This document shows positions 1 through 7,868 of a stretch of 19,783 nucleotides of DNA, piece after piece; the first letter of the stretch is position 1; each line of letters starts with the position of its first letter. The stretch spans positions 1 through 19,783 of the forward strand of contig CAYYLW010000038.1 of assembly GCA_964472465.1 (NCBI GenBank). Reading direction: 5' to 3'. Source of the DNA: JAAYCI01 sp964472465. Its GTDB lineage: Bacteria; Bacillota; Clostridia; Oscillospirales; Ruminococcaceae. The translations under genes were made by a program, and so were the position numbers. Under the pieces are notes generated by a model. The model did not search any database. It worked only from the letters and a program-made list of their open reading frames with translations, and was not told the origin of the DNA.

Positions 1-1
1 G

Positions 2-3000
2 GTAAACGTATGCTTTAGCCGCATTGTGTATACCATAGAGTTCACCTTTGCCAATACAAAGACGACTAAAGAGAATTACCAATTATTTGAAGGCTATGCT
101 GAGATGATTTGGCTGGATAATAGCCAGTCCAACATCCGGAACAATGTGACCGCAGCAAACGATTATCGCCTGTCGTACGATGATGTTTCTTATAGTTTCC
201 AGGCGAAGTATGGGCAGAGCCTGGGCGGAAAGTGGCCCGCTATTGGGAATAATGTTTCGTTGACGCTTTACTATTTGTCAAATAGCCAACCCACGAAGGA
301 TGGGCACCATCCATTCGGCTGGATTTCCTACGACAGCCGAGCCGAAGGAGCCGCGGCCACCAATGTGAACGGTGCCAGAGAGTTCCTAAGCGGCGACGTG
401 ATTCCGGCCACAGGCACCACCATCCGTTGGAGGCCTCAATATACTGACACCCCCATCCAACAGACGGTTGAGTTCTATATGGAACCCCTAGATGGAAAAG
501 GTGTTGCTGCGGAGGGAAACCTCACCGTAGATGATGATAAACCGGCCAGTAGCACGGACGGCCATGTCTACGTGCTGGATAAAAACCGTAGCGAGACAGT
601 ATTGATTGATGGTTTCAGCAGCTACTACCTGTTTGACCAAATTCCGGGCTTCCTTTCCGCCGGAAAGAAGACCATAGATGTCACGGATGCCCAAGGGAAT
701 AGAACCCGTACGGTGAAAGTGTACTATAACCGCGAGCAAATCACCATCAACTACAAGACGCAGGGCGGTTCTACACCCCCTAAATCTCAAACCGCCCTGC
801 ACGAACAGGCTATCTCCAAGTTCAAACCCAAAAGCGAACCCACCAAAGCGGGCGCTACTTTTGCAGGCTGGTACTATGACGACACCTACAAACTCCCGGT
901 GAACTGGGATACCGACCTTGTTTTGTACAGTAAGGGCAAAGATGGCAAGCCCATCAGCGACATCACCCTGTTTGCGAAGTGGGAGTCTAGCCAGAACACC
1001 GTGCGCTTCTACGACAGCAAGGCGAACGCCGGTACCGCTGGCGAAACGGGCCTGCTGGCCAAACAAGGCGTTGCCAACAACGCCGCTGTGGAAGAGCGCA
1101 TAGTCACCCTTACGGCGGATGGCACCGCATACAGCCTGGTGCCCGGCGTGGAAGTGCCTGGTTTTGGCACCTTCAAAGGCTGGTACTGGACCTCGAATGG
1201 TTTCGACCATCCCTTCTCTTACGAGACCCCCATCGCCAAAGATTACAACCTCTTTGCACTGTGGGAGGAAAAAGGATATACCCTTACCTACAATGCGGGC
1301 GAGGCCACCGAGGGCACCGTGCCGCAGGACAAGAACGAATACAGCATGAATACCCCTGTTCGGGTGGCGGGCAACACCGGCAACCTAACAGTGGCCGGAA
1401 AGGTATTTGCCGGGTGGAAAGATTCCCGCGACGGAGCCATCTACTTTGGCAACGACATTCTTAGTGTAAAAGGCAACACCACCCTTACCGCCCAGTTTGT
1501 GGATAGGAGCAACAGCTACACCGTTACTTATGAGCCGGGCTTTGCGGGCCCTGCCCCTGTGGTGAACTACTACAACAACAGCACGCCCAAGGTGGTGCTG
1601 AATAAGGGCAACTTGTTTGAGCAGGAAGGCTTTAGGTTCCTGGGCTGGAAAGACAAAAACAGCGGCAACCAGTTTGCCGGCGGCGCTGCCTATGAAGGCC
1701 AAAAGAGTATCACGCTTGTGGCCCAGTGGGAGCAGCTCTTCACCGTTGATTTTGCAGCGGCGGAAGGCGGTAGCCTGGAAGGAACCCTCCATTTCGCGGA
1801 TATTCCGGCTGGCAGCGCTTGGGCCACAGCGGTAACCGTGCCCACCCCGAAGGCCAATGAAGGCTTCTACTTCGTGGGCTGGAACGAAACCTTCCCCGAA
1901 AAGGTAACCGAAAGCAAAACCTATACCGCGGAATTTGCCGCAAAAACCGAAGTGACTTTCACTGCGAATGACGCTTCTCGGACCTATAATGGCAAAGCCT
2001 TGACCGAGCCCACCGCCACTGCCAAAGGCCTGAAAGCGGGCGATAGCTTTGCGGTGACCATGACCCCCGAGAGCACCATCACCAATGCTGGCACGAAAGC
2101 CAATGTGATTGCCAGCGTGAACATTACACGGGACGGCAAAGACGTAAGCGGCGAGTACAAGGTGCTGCCTTTCGTAAATGGCACCCTCACCGTAGAGAAA
2201 GCCAAGGTGACCGTGGATTACGGCACCAACGAAAAAACGTATGGTGACGCCGACCCCGCTGCCAAAGACTACAATATCACCATCGAAGGTTTGGGCGAGA
2301 ACCCGAATTACACCGTGGAGCGCAAACCCGGCGAGGACGTGGGCGACTACGACCTGACCGTGAAGTTGCCAAACGGTGTGACGGACGAAAACTACGAAAT
2401 TACCAACCCCGGTGGGAAACTCACCATCAAGCCGCTTGCCATCACTGTGGTGGGCGCCAGCGCTAGCCTGCCCTTCAACAATGCAGAGCAAAGCATCGAG
2501 GGCTTCAGCGTCTACAAAACCAGCGACTTGAACAACGCGCTCACCGCTTTGCCGCTGGGCGACGCCATTACCATGAGCCCGAACCCCAAAGCCGTGGGCC
2601 GCCTGCCTGGCGACTACGACGTAATCGTGGTACAAGACGATGTGGCCATCGACAACGGTGGCGCAAGCAAACTGGGCAACTACGAAATCTCTGTGAAAGA
2701 CGGTTTGCTGGCCATTGGCGACCCGGCCGCGGGCACCCAGTTTAGCTGGGGCATTGAAGGCAAGGCAGAGACCGCTGCCTTTGATGGCAAGACCCACACA
2801 ATCACAGACACTGCCGATGCCCCCGCTGTGAAAGTTAGCCTACCGGAAGGCTTTACCCTGGCCGAAGGTAGCTTGGAAGTAACCAACCCCGAAGAGAGAA
2901 ACGTAAACAGCAGTGAAACAGGGACTGGTTCCACCGAGTACAAGCAAGTGATTAACACGGGCGGCGTCAGAATTATGCTGGGCAATCGCGATGTAACCGA

Positions 3001-6000
3001 GTGGTTCGCCGCCCCCAGCGTAAAAGAAGGCAGCCTTATCATCACCCCGGCCGATTTGACCATTGAACTGGTGGTAGACCCTGCCAGTATTGCCGAAAAC
3101 GACAATGCGCCGGATATTTCGGTGAAATATGATGGTTTTGTGGCAGGCGATAACGAGAACAACGCCCTCTCTGCCGGGCCCAGTATCGATAAGGGCGGCT
3201 TTGACCCGGACAACATCAAACAGGGCAGCTACACCATCAGCGTGAGTGATGCGGCCGCCAAGAACGGCAACTATAATATCATTTATAAGAACAACGACGC
3301 CACCCTGACAGTGGCCGCGGCTGGGGCCATGGTATACAACGCCAACGGCTTCCCCTTCACGGCCCCCACAGATGACAAAACCTATGCGGCTGGCCAATCG
3401 GCCACCATCAACACTGGCGACATTTCCGTACCCGGGTACCAGTTCCTGGGCTGGGCGGAAAGCGAGAACGGTGAAGTGGTGTTCGCAGCGGGCGCCACCG
3501 GCAGCTATGAGTTTAAGGCAGCCGACGCCGCCAATGGCAAAACCCTGTACGCAGTGGGTAAAGCCGATTTCACAGGCGAAGGGGCCATCACGGCCGCCGG
3601 CCACACCAGTGAGTACAACGGCGATTTCAAAACAAATGACGGCAATCCCAAGAGCATCAGCGTAAGCACCAACATTACAAACGATGTGGTTTTGTACGCT
3701 ACCGAAGTGGATGAAGATGGCAACCTGGTGAAACCAACCACCACGAACCCCTCCTTCAAAGACGCCGGCACCTATACCGTGTACTACCAGGTGCAGCGTG
3801 GAAATGACCGCAGCGAAGTGGCAAGCCAAGAAGTGGCTATCACCCCCATCAAAATTACCGTGAGCGCTGATGGGGCCTCCATCAAACGTGGAGACCCACT
3901 ACCCAATAGCTACAAATATACCGTGGGTGAGGGCGTGCTGGGCGGTGAAGACCTAAGTCTCGTTATTTCTGGGCCCAGCGCCACAGGCACAGGCTACGAC
4001 CCCATGAACCCCGCCTCCGGCCCGTTCGACATCGTATTTGGCGAAGATTCTTTCTGGGGCAATAAAAACTACGACGTCAGCTTTGAAAAGGGTACCTTGG
4101 ATGTTACCCCCGCTTGGCAGGTTGTGTATTACAACAACGGCGGCAATGGTACCATTGCGGACACAAACTACTACGCCCAAAGCGAAGTAGTGACCGTGAA
4201 AACCGACGAAGCCCCTGCCCGCGACGGCTACACCTTCCTGGGCTGGCACATCGATGCCACCAACCCCATACAGCCCGCATTCGAAAAGGGCGCTTCGGCC
4301 AGCTTTAACATGGATGACCTGAATGCAGACCAAAACCAAAAAGTTCTGTACGCTGCTTGGGCTCCTAGCGACCCTGCCGTCCTGGGCTTTAGCCTGAACG
4401 ATGTGACGAAGGTGTACAACGGCGAGGCCTCTACCGTGGAGGTGACCAACAATGCCGCCGATGCACCGCAGTACACAGTGGAGTATAGCTACACGGACAG
4501 TGAGGGCAATGCCCAAACCAGCGATGTGGCCCCCAGCTTCACAAACGTGAAGGACAGCACTACCGTCACCGCCACCATCACCATGGAGGGCTATGCCACA
4601 CCGCTCACCATGACGGCAACCGTGACCATCAAACAGCGGCCCATCGCCATTGGCTCACAGAATGCGCCCAGCGTGACCTACAACGCCCAGGCGCAAAGTG
4701 GCCAGGCCGTGGTGGAGGATCGCACCGCCGTCATAGCTGCGGACAAAGGCTACGCACCGGGCGAATACGGCCTGGCAAACGGCCACAGCTTCTTGAACGC
4801 ACTGGCTAACGCCAGCGGAACCAACGCAGGCACCATGGATTTACAGGTATTCTTCTCGGTGAAGGACGCCGCTGGTAATGACGTGAGTGAGAACTATGCG
4901 GAGGTGACAAGTGGGCGTGCCATGGGCACCTTCACCATAGACAAGTTTGAAGTACGGGTACAGCCAGATAACCAGCAGATGTTCTACAGAGGCACCTTGC
5001 CCAACCTGACCGCCCAGTACCTCCCGGTGGTAGAGGGCACTGTATTGCCAAGTGATGTCAGCATTCTGGACGCATACCGCGCACTGAATTTTGACAAGGA
5101 CTATGCAAACGAAAATGCCAACACCTATACGGATGCCATTGTGGCCAGCGCTACTGGTGGCACCCCAGACAACTACACCCTCAGCTTTGGCACAGCCAAC
5201 TTGCAAATTCTGCCCGCTGAAAAAGGTGTAGTGATTACCCCCATCGTCGCCGGTAAAACCTATGGTGATGCAGACCCGGCTTCCTTCAATGCAGAAGTGA
5301 AGTTCGCGGATGGGACAGATTTTACAGACACGCTGAACTTTAGCGTGAGCCGTGTGCCGGGCGAAAATGCCGGAACCTATGAGTTGATTGTGACACTGGG
5401 TGATAACCCGAACTACAACATCACGGCTGCCGAGGGTGTCCTCTTCACCATCAGCCCCGCCAGCGCAGAGATTATTCCCCAGAACACCGGCAAGATTTAC
5501 GGCGAAACCGACCCAGCCCTAAGCGCTACGGTGGTGGGTGCTAAGAATGGCGAAAGCTTGAACTACACCCTGAGCCGCGCAACTGGTGAAAACGCAGGCA
5601 ACTATGCGATAACCGTTGCCCCAGGTGCAAACCCGAATTACAATGTGAAAGTGAACCCGGGCGTATTCACCATAGCGCCGCGCGAAGTGAACGTAATTAT
5701 TACCCCGAACAACGGCGGCAAGGTGTATGGCCAAGATGACCCGGCCTTCACCGCCACAGTGACCGGAACGGTGAACGGAGACGACCTAGATTACACCATT
5801 ACCCGTGTGCCGGGCGAAAACGCCGGGAACTACCAGATGGACATCATCCTGGGCAATAACCCGAACTATGTGGTGAAACCTGGAACTGGCGTGTTCACCA
5901 TCAGCCCGGCCAACGTAACCTTAACTGTGGGCAACACCAGCAAAGTGTTGGGCACTGCCGACCCGGCCTTGAACGCAACCGTAGAAGGCCTTGTGCAAAA

Positions 6001-6826
6001 TGATACCCTTGATTACACCCTGACGCGTGCACCAGGTGAAGAGGTAGGCAGCTATGCCATCAACGCCACCCTGGGCGCCAACCCGAACTACGTGGTCAAT
6101 GTGGTACCGGGCGTGTTGCAAATCACGGTGGACGCCAACGTTCCCGTGGCTCCCATTGCTCCCGTCAATCCTGATGCACCCGCTGGCGCAGGCGATGGCG
6201 GTGCACCCGCACCTGCTCCTGCCGCAGTGGCACCCGCTCCTGCCGCACCGCCCGCTGCCCTTCCTGTGGTAGCCCCGGTGGTAACAGCGAACCCGCTGGC
6301 TGGCCTTGGCACCCTGCTGGGCGCCCTGACCAACTTGACCGACCCAGCGAACCCGCTGGCCAACCAAACCGTGAACATTGGCGATAACGAAGTGCCACTG
6401 GCTGGTTTTGGCGCCTGGGCTCTGGTGAACCTCTTGCTGGCCATTGCAACTGTTCTTATCTCTCTGGTTCTGCTAGTCACCTATTTCATGGGCCGGCGCA
6501 AGAAAGAACAGCAGCAGCAAGTGCAGGACGATGACTACGAGTTTGAGCATGTAGACACCGCCAAGACCGAAGAAGAAACCGACCCCGCCAAACAGAAGAA
6601 AAAGCTGATTGTACGACTGGTTGGCGTGTTGGTGGCAGTGGTTTCTGTGATTGCCTTCATCCTCACCGAGGATATGACCCAGCCGATGGTTCTGATAGAC
6701 AATTGGACCTTGCTGATGGCCATCATCACCTTAGTGCAAGTTGTGGTTAGCTTCTTTGCCAAGAAATCCCGCAAAGAGGAAGAGAACACCGAAGACCACG
6801 ACAGCGCCCGGCCGATGAACGTGTAG
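2..6826 (+). CDS. Giant MBG/InlB-repeat surface protein, 5'-truncated by window edge
   Basis: The frame is open from base 2, so the GTG at 26 is probably internal and the true start and any signal peptide lie to the left. At least 2,274 codons are present. Residues below count from base 26. An unassigned N-terminal part (to about 235) is followed by five InlB B/Flg_new-like repeats (about 238-640) with the typical GW and AKW/AQW turns. A long array of MBG-like modules follows (KTYGDADP, NPNY and GTL/GVFTI motifs), with two more InlB-like modules near 1100-1180 and 1365-1450. Then come four tandem MBG repeats (1734-2035), a Pro/Ala-rich linker (about 2037-2090) and three hydrophobic segments (about 2128-2156, 2194-2213, 2227-2245) separated by charged stretches. 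There is no LPXTG motif, so anchoring is presumably by the membrane segments. The likely role is an extracellular stalk or adhesin; the ligand is unknown. Family assignment is from motif recognition. Confidence 0.88.
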   Translation, partial: VNVCFSRIVYTIEFTFANTKTTKENYQLFEGYAEMIWLDNSQSNIRNNVTAANDYRLSYDDVSYSFQAKYGQSLGGKWPAIGNNVSLTLYYLSNSQPTKDGHHPFGWISYDSRAEGAAATNVNGAREFLSGDVIPATGTTIRWRPQYTDTPIQQTVEFYMEPLDGKGVAAEGNLTVDDDKPASSTDGHVYVLDKNRSETVLIDGFSSYYLFDQIPGFLSAGKKTIDVTDAQGNRTRTVKVYYNREQITINYKTQGGSTPPKSQTALHEQAISKFKPKSEPTKAGATFAGWYYDDTYKLPVNWDTDLVLYSKGKDGKPISDITLFAKWESSQNTVRFYDSKANAGTAGETGLLAKQGVANNAAVEERIVTLTADGTAYSLVPGVEVPGFGTFKGWYWTSNGFDHPFSYETPIAKDYNLFALWEEKGYTLTYNAGEATEGTVPQDKNEYSMNTPVRVAGNTGNLTVAGKVFAGWKDSRDGAIYFGNDILSVKGNTTLTAQFVDRSNSYTVTYEPGFAGPAPVVNYYNNSTPKVVLNKGNLFEQEGFRFLGWKDKNSGNQFAGGAAYEGQKSITLVAQWEQLFTVDFAAAEGGSLEGTLHFADIPAGSAWATAVTVPTPKANEGFYFVGWNETFPEKVTESKTYTAEFAAKTEVTFTANDASRTYNGKALTEPTATAKGLKAGDSFAVTMTPESTITNAGTKANVIASVNITRDGKDVSGEYKVLPFVNGTLTVEKAKVTVDYGTNEKTYGDADPAAKDYNITIEGLGENPNYTVERKPGEDVGDYDLTVKLPNGVTDENYEITNPGGKLTIKPLAITVVGASASLPFNNAEQSIEGFSVYKTSDLNNALTALPLGDAITMSPNPKAVGRLPGDYDVIVVQDDVAIDNGGASKLGNYEISVKDGLLAIGDPAAGTQFSWGIEGKAETAAFDGKTHTITDTADAPAVKVSLPEGFTLAEGSLEVTNPEERNVNSSETGTGSTEYKQVINTGGVRIMLGNRDVTEWFAAPSVKEGSLIITPADLTIELVVDPASIAENDNAPDISVKYDGFVAGDNENNALSAGPSIDKGGFDPDNIKQGSYTISVSDAAAKNGNYNIIYKNNDATLTVAAAGAMVYNANGFPFTAPTDDKTYAAGQSATINTGDISVPGYQFLGWAESENGEVVFAAGATGSYEFKAADAANGKTLYAVGKADFTGEGAITAAGHTSEYNGDFKTNDGNPKSISVSTNITNDVVLYATEVDEDGNLVKPTTTNPSFKDAGTYTVYYQVQRGNDRSEVASQEVAITPIKITVSADGASIKRGDPLPNSYKYTVGEGVLGGEDLSLVISGPSATGTGYDPMNPASGPFDIVFGEDSFWGNKNYDVSFEKGTLDVTPAWQVVYYNNGGNGTIADTNYYAQSEVVTVKTDEAPARDGYTFLGWHIDATNPIQPAFEKGASASFNMDDLNADQNQKVLYAAWAPSDPAVLGFSLNDVTKVYNGEASTVEVTNNAADAPQYTVEYSYTDSEGNAQTSDVAPSFTNVKDSTTVTATITMEGYATPLTMTATVTIKQRPIAIGSQNAPSVTYNAQAQSGQAVVEDRTAVIAADKGYAPGEYGLANGHSFLNALANASGTNAGTMDLQVFFSVKDAAGNDVSENYAEVTSGRAMGTFTIDKFEVRVQPDNQQMFYRGTLPNLTAQYLPVVEGTVLPSDVSILDAYRALNFDKDYANENANTYTDAIVASATGGTPDNYTLSFGTANLQILPAEKGVVITPIVAGKTYGDADPASFNAEVKFADGTDFTDTLNFSVSRVPGENAGTYELIVTLGDNPNYNITAAEGVLFTISPASAEIIPQNTGKIYGETDPALSATVVGAKNGESLNYTLSRATGENAGNYAITVAPGANPNYNVKVNPGVFTIAPREVNVIITPNNGGKVYGQDDPAFTATVTGTVNGDDLDYTITRVPGENAGNYQMDIILGNNPNYVVKPGTGVFTISPANVTLTVGNTSKVLGTADPALNATVEGLVQNDTLDYTLTRAPGEEVGSYAINATLGANPNYVVNVVPGVLQITVDANVPVAPIAPVNPDAPAGAGDGGAPAPAPAAVAPAPAAPPAALPVVAPVVTANPLAGLGTLLGALTNLTDPANPLANQTVNIGDNEVPLAGFGAWALVNLLLAIATVLISLVLLVTYFMGRRKKEQQQQVQDDDYEFEHVDTAKTEEETDPAKQKKKLIVRLVGVLVAVVSVIAFILTEDMTQPMVLIDNWTLLMAIITLVQVVVSFFAKKSRKEEENTEDHDSARPMNV
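737..1945 (+). repeat. Five consecutive InlB B-repeat/Flg_new-like modules inside the surface protein
   Basis: Five diverged modules of about 70-90 residues each begin with an alternating hydrophobic strand (ITINYKTQGG, NTVRFYD, YTLTYNAG, YTVTYEPG, FTVDFAAAEGG). The first four have a central FxGW turn and all close with a strand such as LFAKWE, LFALWEE, LTAQFVD, LVAQWEQ or YTAEFAAK. This is the listeria-bacteroides repeat pattern, a small beta-grasp-like fold common in Gram-positive surface proteins. Boundaries are approximate. The copies are diverged, so recent duplication is not indicated. Confidence 0.8.
5225..6130 (+). repeat. Four tandem MBG-type repeats
   Basis: Repeats start near 5225, 5465, 5687 and 5915, with lengths of about 240, 222, 228 and 216 bases. 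Each carries GK(T/I/V)YG..DPA (KVLGTADPA in the last), a TxxRxPGE(N/E)AG(N/T)Y-like core, NPNY and a closing GVxFTI or GVLQIT strand. They are the most regular and mutually similar part of the protein and lie directly before the Pro/Ala linker. They probably form the membrane-proximal stalk. Confidence 0.85.
6285..6360 (+). repeat. 16-bp direct repeat, 60-bp period, in the linker region
   Basis: CAGCGAACCCGCTGGC occurs exactly at 6285-6300 and 6345-6360. It encodes the peptide ANPLA twice around a hydrophobic GLGTLLGALTNL segment. It is probably a small coding duplication in the linker. Confidence 0.6.
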
Positions 6827-6841
6827 GCTGGCTAAGGAAAA

Positions 6842-6926
6842 CAGAGGAGACTCTCCTCTGGTAAAAAAGCCCCCCATGTAATGGCCGCCCGGAAACGATC
6901 TGCAAAGATCGTGCCGGGCGGCTGTT
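6842..6926 (+). terminator. Two hairpins downstream of the surface-protein gene
   Basis: Hairpin 1 is CAGAGGAG (6842-6849) and CTCCTCTG (6853-6860) with a 3-base loop, followed by GTAAAAAA rather than T. Hairpin 2 is GCCGCCCGG (6884-6892) with CCGGGCGGC (6914-6922), plus an inner CGATC/GATCG stem, followed by TGTTCTAT. The second is very stable and is the likely transcript end of the adhesin gene, although its U-tract is poor. Confidence 0.55.
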
Positions 6927-6975
6927 CTATATGTGCCATTGCACCCAGATGCAGGTATGCTGTTCCCCTTAGCTC

Positions 6976-7005
6976 TTGAGTAAAACCGTGAAAAAAGCGT
7001 ATAAT
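6976..7005 (+). promoter_or_regulatory. Sigma-A-like promoter for the 104-aa gene
   Basis: TTGAGT (6976-6981), an 18-base spacer and a perfect TATAAT (7000-7005). Transcription would begin just ahead of the AAGGAGG ribosome binding site at 7013-7019, giving a very short leader. Confidence 0.7.
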
Positions 7006-7027
7006 AGTAAAAAAGGAGGTGGCTGTT

Positions 7028-7342
7028 TTGCAAGTGACCATGCCAAAAGGGTGGCAAGACCCTGCCTATGATGTGCTGGAAAAAGACATGGCTGCCACCA
7101 GTGACTTTGCGTCTTTGCTAAAGAAAATGGACGCCTACCTGGAAGCGCAGCGAAAAACATTAGAGGAAAAACGAAAAGAAGAAGAGGAAGAACTGCAAAG
7201 AAAGGCGCGGGAGAAACAATTGATGGACCTGCGGCTACGAATTACCCAGTTACAGTCCCGGGTGACAGCCGGGTATGAAGGGGAGCGCCGCGAGCTGGAG
7301 GCCCTAAAGGGGCAATTGCTCTGCATGTTGATGTTTGGCTAA
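7028..7342 (+). CDS. Small charged coiled-coil protein, unknown function
   Basis: This 104-aa protein is not recognised. The TTG at 7028 is chosen because it lies 8 bases after GGAGG (7015-7019). The in-frame GTG at 7019 overlaps that site, and GTG 7034 and ATG 7040 are spaced less well. About residues 35-95 are strongly charged and helix-prone, with a run rich in Glu, Lys and Arg (EEKRKEEEEELQRKAREKQ) followed by regularly spaced leucines, which suggests a coiled coil. There is no signal peptide or membrane span, so it is probably cytosolic. It has its own promoter and stands between the surface-protein gene and another small gene. No function can be assigned. Confidence 0.75.
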   Translation: MQVTMPKGWQDPAYDVLEKDMAATSDFASLLKKMDAYLEAQRKTLEEKRKEEEEELQRKAREKQLMDLRLRITQLQSRVTAGYEGERRELEALKGQLLCMLMFG

Positions 7343-7373
7343 ACGGCTCTTCCTTCTAATTCGTGGGTGGGGC

Positions 7374-7430
7374 TTTGTGCAAGCACCTGCCGTAAAAGAG
7401 ATGGCTTTTTGCACAAAAACATGGTAGAGT
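7374..7430 (+). promoter_or_regulatory. Inverted repeat and weak extended -10 upstream of the 77-aa gene
   Basis: TTTGTGCAA (7374-7382) and TTGCACAAA (7409-7417) form a perfect 9-bp inverted repeat with a 26-base interval. Just downstream, TGGTAGAGT (7422-7430) reads as an extended -10, without a convincing -35 at normal spacing. The repeat could be an operator or a stem-loop. The promoter call is weak. Confidence 0.4.
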
Positions 7431-7482
7431 AAATACAGGCAGGGGAGACACCCAGCGCCAAAAACGCCCCAAAGGAAGGTGT

Positions 7483-7716
7483 ATGGCCGTGAAAGAATTT
7501 GCAGAATTTGAAACTTGGCTGGAAGAGAGTGGAAGTTCCCGTGTGATAGGGGAGATGGCCAGTGAAGCGGCGATGGAATATGTGCGCCTGGGCAAGGCTG
7601 ATTGCCTGAGTGCCGAGCAACAAGACGCGGTGTTCAATTTTTCCATACGCGTGGCCAGCCAAGTAACAGCGGGGCTGTTGCGAGAGTATCACCGCTGGGC
7701 AAATGGGCAGGGCTAG
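7483..7716 (+). CDS. Hypothetical 77-aa protein
   Basis: The ATG at 7483 follows AAGGAAGG with good spacing. The product is a small acidic, apparently soluble protein. It has no membrane span, no cysteine pair and no recognised motif; its only Cys is near residue 46. The sequence suggests a few amphipathic helices (EFAEFETWLEE, IGEMASEAAMEYVRLG, VFNFSIRVASQVTAGLLREY). It is preceded by a 9-bp inverted repeat and followed by hairpins at 7772-7795 and 7815-7852. It is probably monocistronic. Function unknown. Confidence 0.65.
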   Translation: MAVKEFAEFETWLEESGSSRVIGEMASEAAMEYVRLGKADCLSAEQQDAVFNFSIRVASQVTAGLLREYHRWANGQG

Positions 7717-7771
7717 CGCCTGCACGGCCAGGGCCAGCAGTCATTATTTTTCATACGGCTGTGTTCCGGCG

Positions 7772-7795
7772 GCCAGGCTGGGCACCCAGCTTGGC
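7772..7795. other. Long GC-rich hairpin without T-tract
   Basis: GCCAGGCTGGG (7772-7782) and CCCAGCTTGGC (7785-7795) pair over about 10-11 positions, with one G-T wobble. It lies in the 3' region shared by the 77-aa gene and pyruvate kinase and has no adjacent U-run. It may be a 3'-end stabiliser. Confidence 0.45.
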
Positions 7796-7814
7796 TGGTA
7801 GCATTTAACGTAAA

Positions 7815-7852
7815 ATCCCCCCGGAGACACCAAGCGGCGTTTCAGGGGGGAT
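7815..7852. terminator. Bidirectional terminator between the 77-aa gene and pyk
   Basis: ATCCCCCC (7815-7822) pairs with GGGGGGAT (7845-7852), with an inner GAGAC/GTTTC stem. On the minus strand it is followed by TTTTACG and lies 16 bases past the pyk stop. On the plus strand it is followed by GGTTTTCTTT. Confidence 0.8.
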
Positions 7853-7868
7853 GGTTTTCTTTACGGTG

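Noticed and set aside
488..3829. Long minus-strand reading frames opposite the surface-protein gene (488-1210, 1385-2797, 2840-3829)
   Set aside because: They lack ribosome binding sites and coherent domains, and arise because the sense frame seldom uses codons that give antisense stops. The plus-strand frame shows clear family repeats.
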